The notes beneath the pieces are model-generated. The model ran no database searches. It saw only the letters and a list, made by a program, of their open reading frames with translations, and was not told the DNA's origin. Below, in pieces: positions 61,401 to 64,000 of a stretch of DNA of 64,000 nucleotides (positions are counted from its first letter, which is position 1; every line of letters begins with the position of its first letter). Source of the DNA: Crossiella cryophila (GTDB taxonomy: Bacteria > Actinomycetota > Actinomycetes > Mycobacteriales > Pseudonocardiaceae); contig NZ_JACHMH010000001.1 of the NCBI RefSeq assembly GCF_014204915.1, positions 5,915,501 through 5,979,500 of the forward strand, read 5' to 3'. The position numbers were made by a program, and so were the translations under genes.

Positions 61401-62057
61401 ATGCGGTGGGACGAACAGGCCAGGACGGCCGTGGAGACAGCGCTCAACGAGTCCGATGTGCTCGGTCTGCGGATCGGGCCCTCGGCGGCCTGGTGCGATC
61501 TGCTGCTGCACGTGCTGGCCCTGCCGGAGACCGGGCCGCTCGACCCGGACGCCCGGCGGATCCTGCGGCTGAACGCGCCCGCCCTGGTGCGGGTGCTGCT
61601 GCGCGAGTCCCTGCCCGACGGCGGTTTCGGACCGGCGCTGCCCCTGGCGGATCTGGCCGCGGTGGAGGAGTTCTTCGCCGGACTGACCTGGTCGGGGCAG
61701 CTGTACGGGTGGCGGTTCCTGGACGAGCCCTCGCTGACCGCGGACTGGCCTGCCGAACCCAGCCTCACCGTCCACTGTGGACCCGAGCCCGGGTCGCGTG
61801 AGCTGTACTGGTTCAACGAGTGCGGCCGCGCCGACGGCGGCTACTGCATCGAGGGCACCGTCACCTTCGAGGAGCTGACCGTGCTGCGCGCCGACGGCAC
61901 CCCGGTGCCCCTGGCGGAGTTCACCGCCGACGGCCGCCGCTACTGGCAGGCCCTCGCCGACCGCGACCCACGGCTCAGTGACACGGCCCAGCAGGCGGCG
62001 CAGACCGGGACCCCTGCCTGGCGGCCGTACACGCGGATCAGCGCGGATCGCGGGTGA
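61401..62057 (+). CDS. Unknown protein of the T7SS locus
   Basis: A 218-residue soluble protein without signal peptide or membrane segment. It is acidic, with a helical N-terminus (RWDEQARTAVETALNESDVLGLRIG) and a beta-rich C-terminal half with three Cys (near 134-155, HCGPEPG, NECGRADGGYC). No family recognised. ATG 61401 has GGAGG eight bases upstream; GTG 61383 would add six residues. Position directly after the mycosin homologue suggests a T7SS-related role. Confidence 0.75.
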   Translation: MRWDEQARTAVETALNESDVLGLRIGPSAAWCDLLLHVLALPETGPLDPDARRILRLNAPALVRVLLRESLPDGGFGPALPLADLAAVEEFFAGLTWSGQLYGWRFLDEPSLTADWPAEPSLTVHCGPEPGSRELYWFNECGRADGGYCIEGTVTFEELTVLRADGTPVPLAEFTADGRRYWQALADRDPRLSDTAQQAAQTGTPAWRPYTRISADRG

Positions 62058-62895
62058 ACAGGTCCAGGATCAGCTTGCGGTACTGATCGGCGTGGTGGCG
62101 GTCCTGGCGCAGGTAGTTCTCCCGCGCCGTGGTCACGTTGGTGCCGGTGCGGTCGATCTCCTCCGCCGACTCCCCGAGGATCCCGGCCAGGCGGTTCAGC
62201 GTCGCGGTGTGCGACTGGGCGGCCTGGCCGGACTCGGCGATCTGCCCGAAGGCGTCAGCCGGTAGCGGGGCGGCGGTCAGGGTGCCGCGCAGCGTGCGCA
62301 GATCGGCCGCGGCGGCGTGCAGCTTCTGGGCCAGTGGCCCGAGGGTGCCGCCGCTGGCGTGGAAGGACTGTCCGCTGCCACCCCGTGCCGGAGCCGCGGC
62401 CGGTGGCCGGGCGGGGGCTGGGGCCGGAGCCGGGACTGGTGCGGCCGGTGCCGGCGCGGGGGCCGGTTCGGTCTGCTGGACCGGCTGGACCGGGGTGCCG
62501 GTGACCAGGCCGGAGGCGGTCCGGGCGCGGTCGAGGTAGCGCTGGTAGTCGCCGTTGGTGAAGGTCGACCAGGCCCCGAAGTTGTTGCCGTTGTTGGAGA
62601 TCGCGAAGGCGTTGGTCGCGTTGGTGGCCGGGTCCAGGTTGGCGACCCGGTCCCGCTGGGTCTGTTCCAGGGCGGTGCCGCGGCCGGGGTTGAGCGAGCG
62701 GATCTGCCACAGCCCCACCGACGGGCCCCAGGTCGCGTTCTGCAGGGTGAGGTCGCCCTGCGCCCCTGGCCGGCCGCTGGACTCGGCCAGCGCGACCGCG
62801 ACCGCGGTGTTGAGCTGGTCGCCACGGAACCCGGCGTCGTAGGCGTGCTGGGCGATCTGCTGATCGGTGAGGCGATCAACGACGGGGTTGGTCAT
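62038..62895 (-). CDS. Lytic transglycosylase-like protein with WXG-type tail
   Basis: A 285-residue protein. Residues about 8-110 match an SLT-type lysozyme-like fold: AVAVALAESSGRPGAQGD with catalytic-type Glu38, and GPSVGLWQIRSLNPG near 57-71. A Pro/Ala linker (about 135-170) leads to a helical C-terminal region (LGPLAQKLHAAAADLRTLRGTL onward) resembling an ESX/WXG100 helix pair. There is no signal peptide, as expected for a T7SS substrate. It lies 12 bp after a WXG/PPE-like gene and could open peptidoglycan for secretion or act as an effector. Confidence 0.83.
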   Translation of the reverse strand: MTNPVVDRLTDQQIAQHAYDAGFRGDQLNTAVAVALAESSGRPGAQGDLTLQNATWGPSVGLWQIRSLNPGRGTALEQTQRDRVANLDPATNATNAFAISNNGNNFGAWSTFTNGDYQRYLDRARTASGLVTGTPVQPVQQTEPAPAPAPAAPVPAPAPAPARPPAAAPARGGSGQSFHASGGTLGPLAQKLHAAAADLRTLRGTLTAAPLPADAFGQIAESGQAAQSHTATLNRLAGILGESAEEIDRTGTNVTTARENYLRQDRHHADQYRKLILDLFTRDPR

Positions 62896-62907
62896 CGCCG
62901 GGACCTC

Positions 62908-64000
62908 CTAGTAGCGGAAGGACGAGGGTGGGTCGGGACGGTTCTCGGGTTCCTCGCCGATCACCTGCGGGGTGATCACCGAGGATTCGCCCCACACGTC
63001 CTCGGTCTCCACCAGCCACGGCGGGATCCGGCGGCCACCGCCCATATCGCCGCCCTGCCCGCCGCCCATCGGCATCATGGGCATCATCGGCATGCCGCTG
63101 CCCATGCCCTGCGCCGCACCGGCCGCCGCCGCGCCCATCGCACCGGCGATGCCACGCGCTGCCGCGGCCGCGCCGACCGCGCCGGCGAGTCCGGCCGCGG
63201 CCTGCGGGCCCTGGCCACCGGCGCCGGGGACCTTGCCGAGGCCGCCCCCGCCGCCGCCGATCTTGCCTAGACCGGCGCCGAGTCCAGCGCCTCCCGCCGC
63301 GCCGCCCGCGCCGAGCTTGGCCGCCTCCGCACCCGCGCCGGGTGCGGGGAGACCGGTCTGCGGGTCGGGCTTCTTCGCCCAGTCCGGGATCTTGGGCAGC
63401 GTCCCGGCGAACCGGCCCGCCGCCGCGGCCGAGGCGGCCGCCAGACCGGAGGTGAACATGCCGCCGAACAGCGGCTGCCGGGTCTGCGTCGCACCCGAGC
63501 CGGGGTGATCGGCGCCGGGGTTCCCGGAAGGGACCTGACCGGCGGGGGAGTCCGGGATGGAGGCCTGGGCGACCCGGTAGCGGTTGGCCAGGTCCTCCAT
63601 GATGAGCACCGCGCGCGCGTGGTTGGCGTTGGCCACCTGGGCGGCCTGCTGCTGCTGACGCACCGCCGCGACCGCCTCGGCCTGCTGCGTGGCCACGCGG
63701 GCGGCGAGTTCGGGGGAGGTGCCGGGGCCGAGCTGGATCGGCGTGCCGGCCATGCGCAGGGTCGCCGCGGAGACCTCGGGGACCTCGGTGGGCGGCGGCA
63801 TGGTGGCCTGGGCGCGGATGAGCGCCTCGGCCGAATCGTGCGCCAGGTTGCGCATGGCGTGCGAGGCCTCGGCGGTGCGGCGCAGCCCTGCGGCCAGGTC
63901 GGTGATCATCGCCTGGTACTGCTCGGCCGCGCCACCACGCCACTGGTGCCGGAACCGGGACAGCTGCTGTTCGAGGTTGCCCGCCTGCTCGTGCAGCCGG
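62908..64000 (-). CDS. WXG100/PPE-like protein (5' end off the right edge)
   Basis: The frame is open to the edge (363 codons seen plus stop). Just inside the edge it reads HEQAGNLEQQLSRFRHQWRG, with a WRG motif between two helices, like WXG100 proteins. A Gly/Ala/Met-rich, low-complexity C-terminal region (about 190-300 of the visible part) follows, then IPPWLVETEDVWGESS near the end. It resembles PPE-type or long ESX substrates of actinomycetes. It is the first gene of a unit with the transglycosylase and is likely secreted by the ESX system encoded alongside. Confidence 0.82.
   Translation of the reverse strand, partial: RLHEQAGNLEQQLSRFRHQWRGGAAEQYQAMITDLAAGLRRTAEASHAMRNLAHDSAEALIRAQATMPPPTEVPEVSAATLRMAGTPIQLGPGTSPELAARVATQQAEAVAAVRQQQQAAQVANANHARAVLIMEDLANRYRVAQASIPDSPAGQVPSGNPGADHPGSGATQTRQPLFGGMFTSGLAAASAAAAGRFAGTLPKIPDWAKKPDPQTGLPAPGAGAEAAKLGAGGAAGGAGLGAGLGKIGGGGGGLGKVPGAGGQGPQAAAGLAGAVGAAAAARGIAGAMGAAAAGAAQGMGSGMPMMPMMPMGGGQGGDMGGGRRIPPWLVETEDVWGESSVITPQVIGEEPENRPDPPSSFRY

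Overview
The window is high-GC actinomycete DNA. The codon use, GTG and TTG starts, ATGA/GTGA start-stop overlaps, mycothiol-type enzymes, SARP/NB-ARC regulators and a type VII secretion locus all fit an actinobacterium. A Pseudonocardiales host (Crossiella, Amycolatopsis or Saccharothrix-like) is an inference, not shown directly. No rRNA, tRNA, transposase, integrase or CRISPR array was seen. About 53 protein genes are supported, two of them cut by the window edges.

Layout. 1-5243: a leftward operon of a BtuCD-F-like ABC importer behind a promoter and probable cobalamin riboswitch, then a small MT0933-type protein and a RecB-like nuclease that runs off the left edge. 5244-6770: a long stretch without a convincing gene. 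6771-16615: ArsR-SRPBCC regulator with a large palindromic operator, lipoprotein, an ECF42 sigma/DGPF/DinB-like module, an NLR-type ATPase, a methyltransferase, a coupled nucleotidyltransferase-BON-metallophosphoesterase operon, a beta-lactamase-fold serine hydrolase and a GNAT. 16701-20994: aldo/keto reductase, MarR-GNAT fusion, secreted SGNH hydrolase and secreted beta-propeller protein. 21067-27840: a LacI regulator with two candidate operators heads a catabolic operon (FAD oxidoreductase, hydantoinase-A-like protein, a small HExxH protein, a permease). 27873-31330: GNAT, two membrane proteins and a TetR with paired operators, alpha/beta hydrolase and an unknown partner.

31474-35171: a carotenoid-type operon with a prenyl diphosphate synthase and phytoene desaturase but no phytoene synthase, led by an MpaB-like protein with an in-frame tandem repeat. 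35243-38168: aldo/keto reductase and XRE regulator sharing a nested palindrome, then aldose 1-epimerase. 38169-38987: gene-free and repeat-rich. 38988-45298: a LysR divergent from an isocyanide synthase, a PvcB-like Fe/alpha-ketoglutarate oxygenase and two polytopic GT-C glycosyltransferases in a coupled operon, read as a small isonitrile-glycoside biosynthetic cluster. 45246-49783: exonuclease-BRCT, MBL-fold protein, carboxylesterase and double-Lrp regulator. 49767-55298: a 1070-residue XRE-SARP-NB-ARC-TPR regulator divergent from a RecD2-like helicase.

55671-64000: part of a type VII secretion locus. eccE faces a coupled run of eccB, a NarL response regulator, a histidine kinase and a mycosin homologue in which all three catalytic residues are replaced. 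On the other strand a lytic transglycosylase with a WXG-like tail follows a WXG100/PPE-like protein cut by the right edge. eccC, eccD and esxAB are not in the window.

The strongest candidates for something new are the isonitrile/GT-C operon, the pseudo-mycosin with an embedded two-component system, the transglycosylase/WXG pair, the NLR with an amyloid-type N-terminal motif, and an interspersed 13-bp palindrome (GTCCACWGTGGAC) found in five separate genes.
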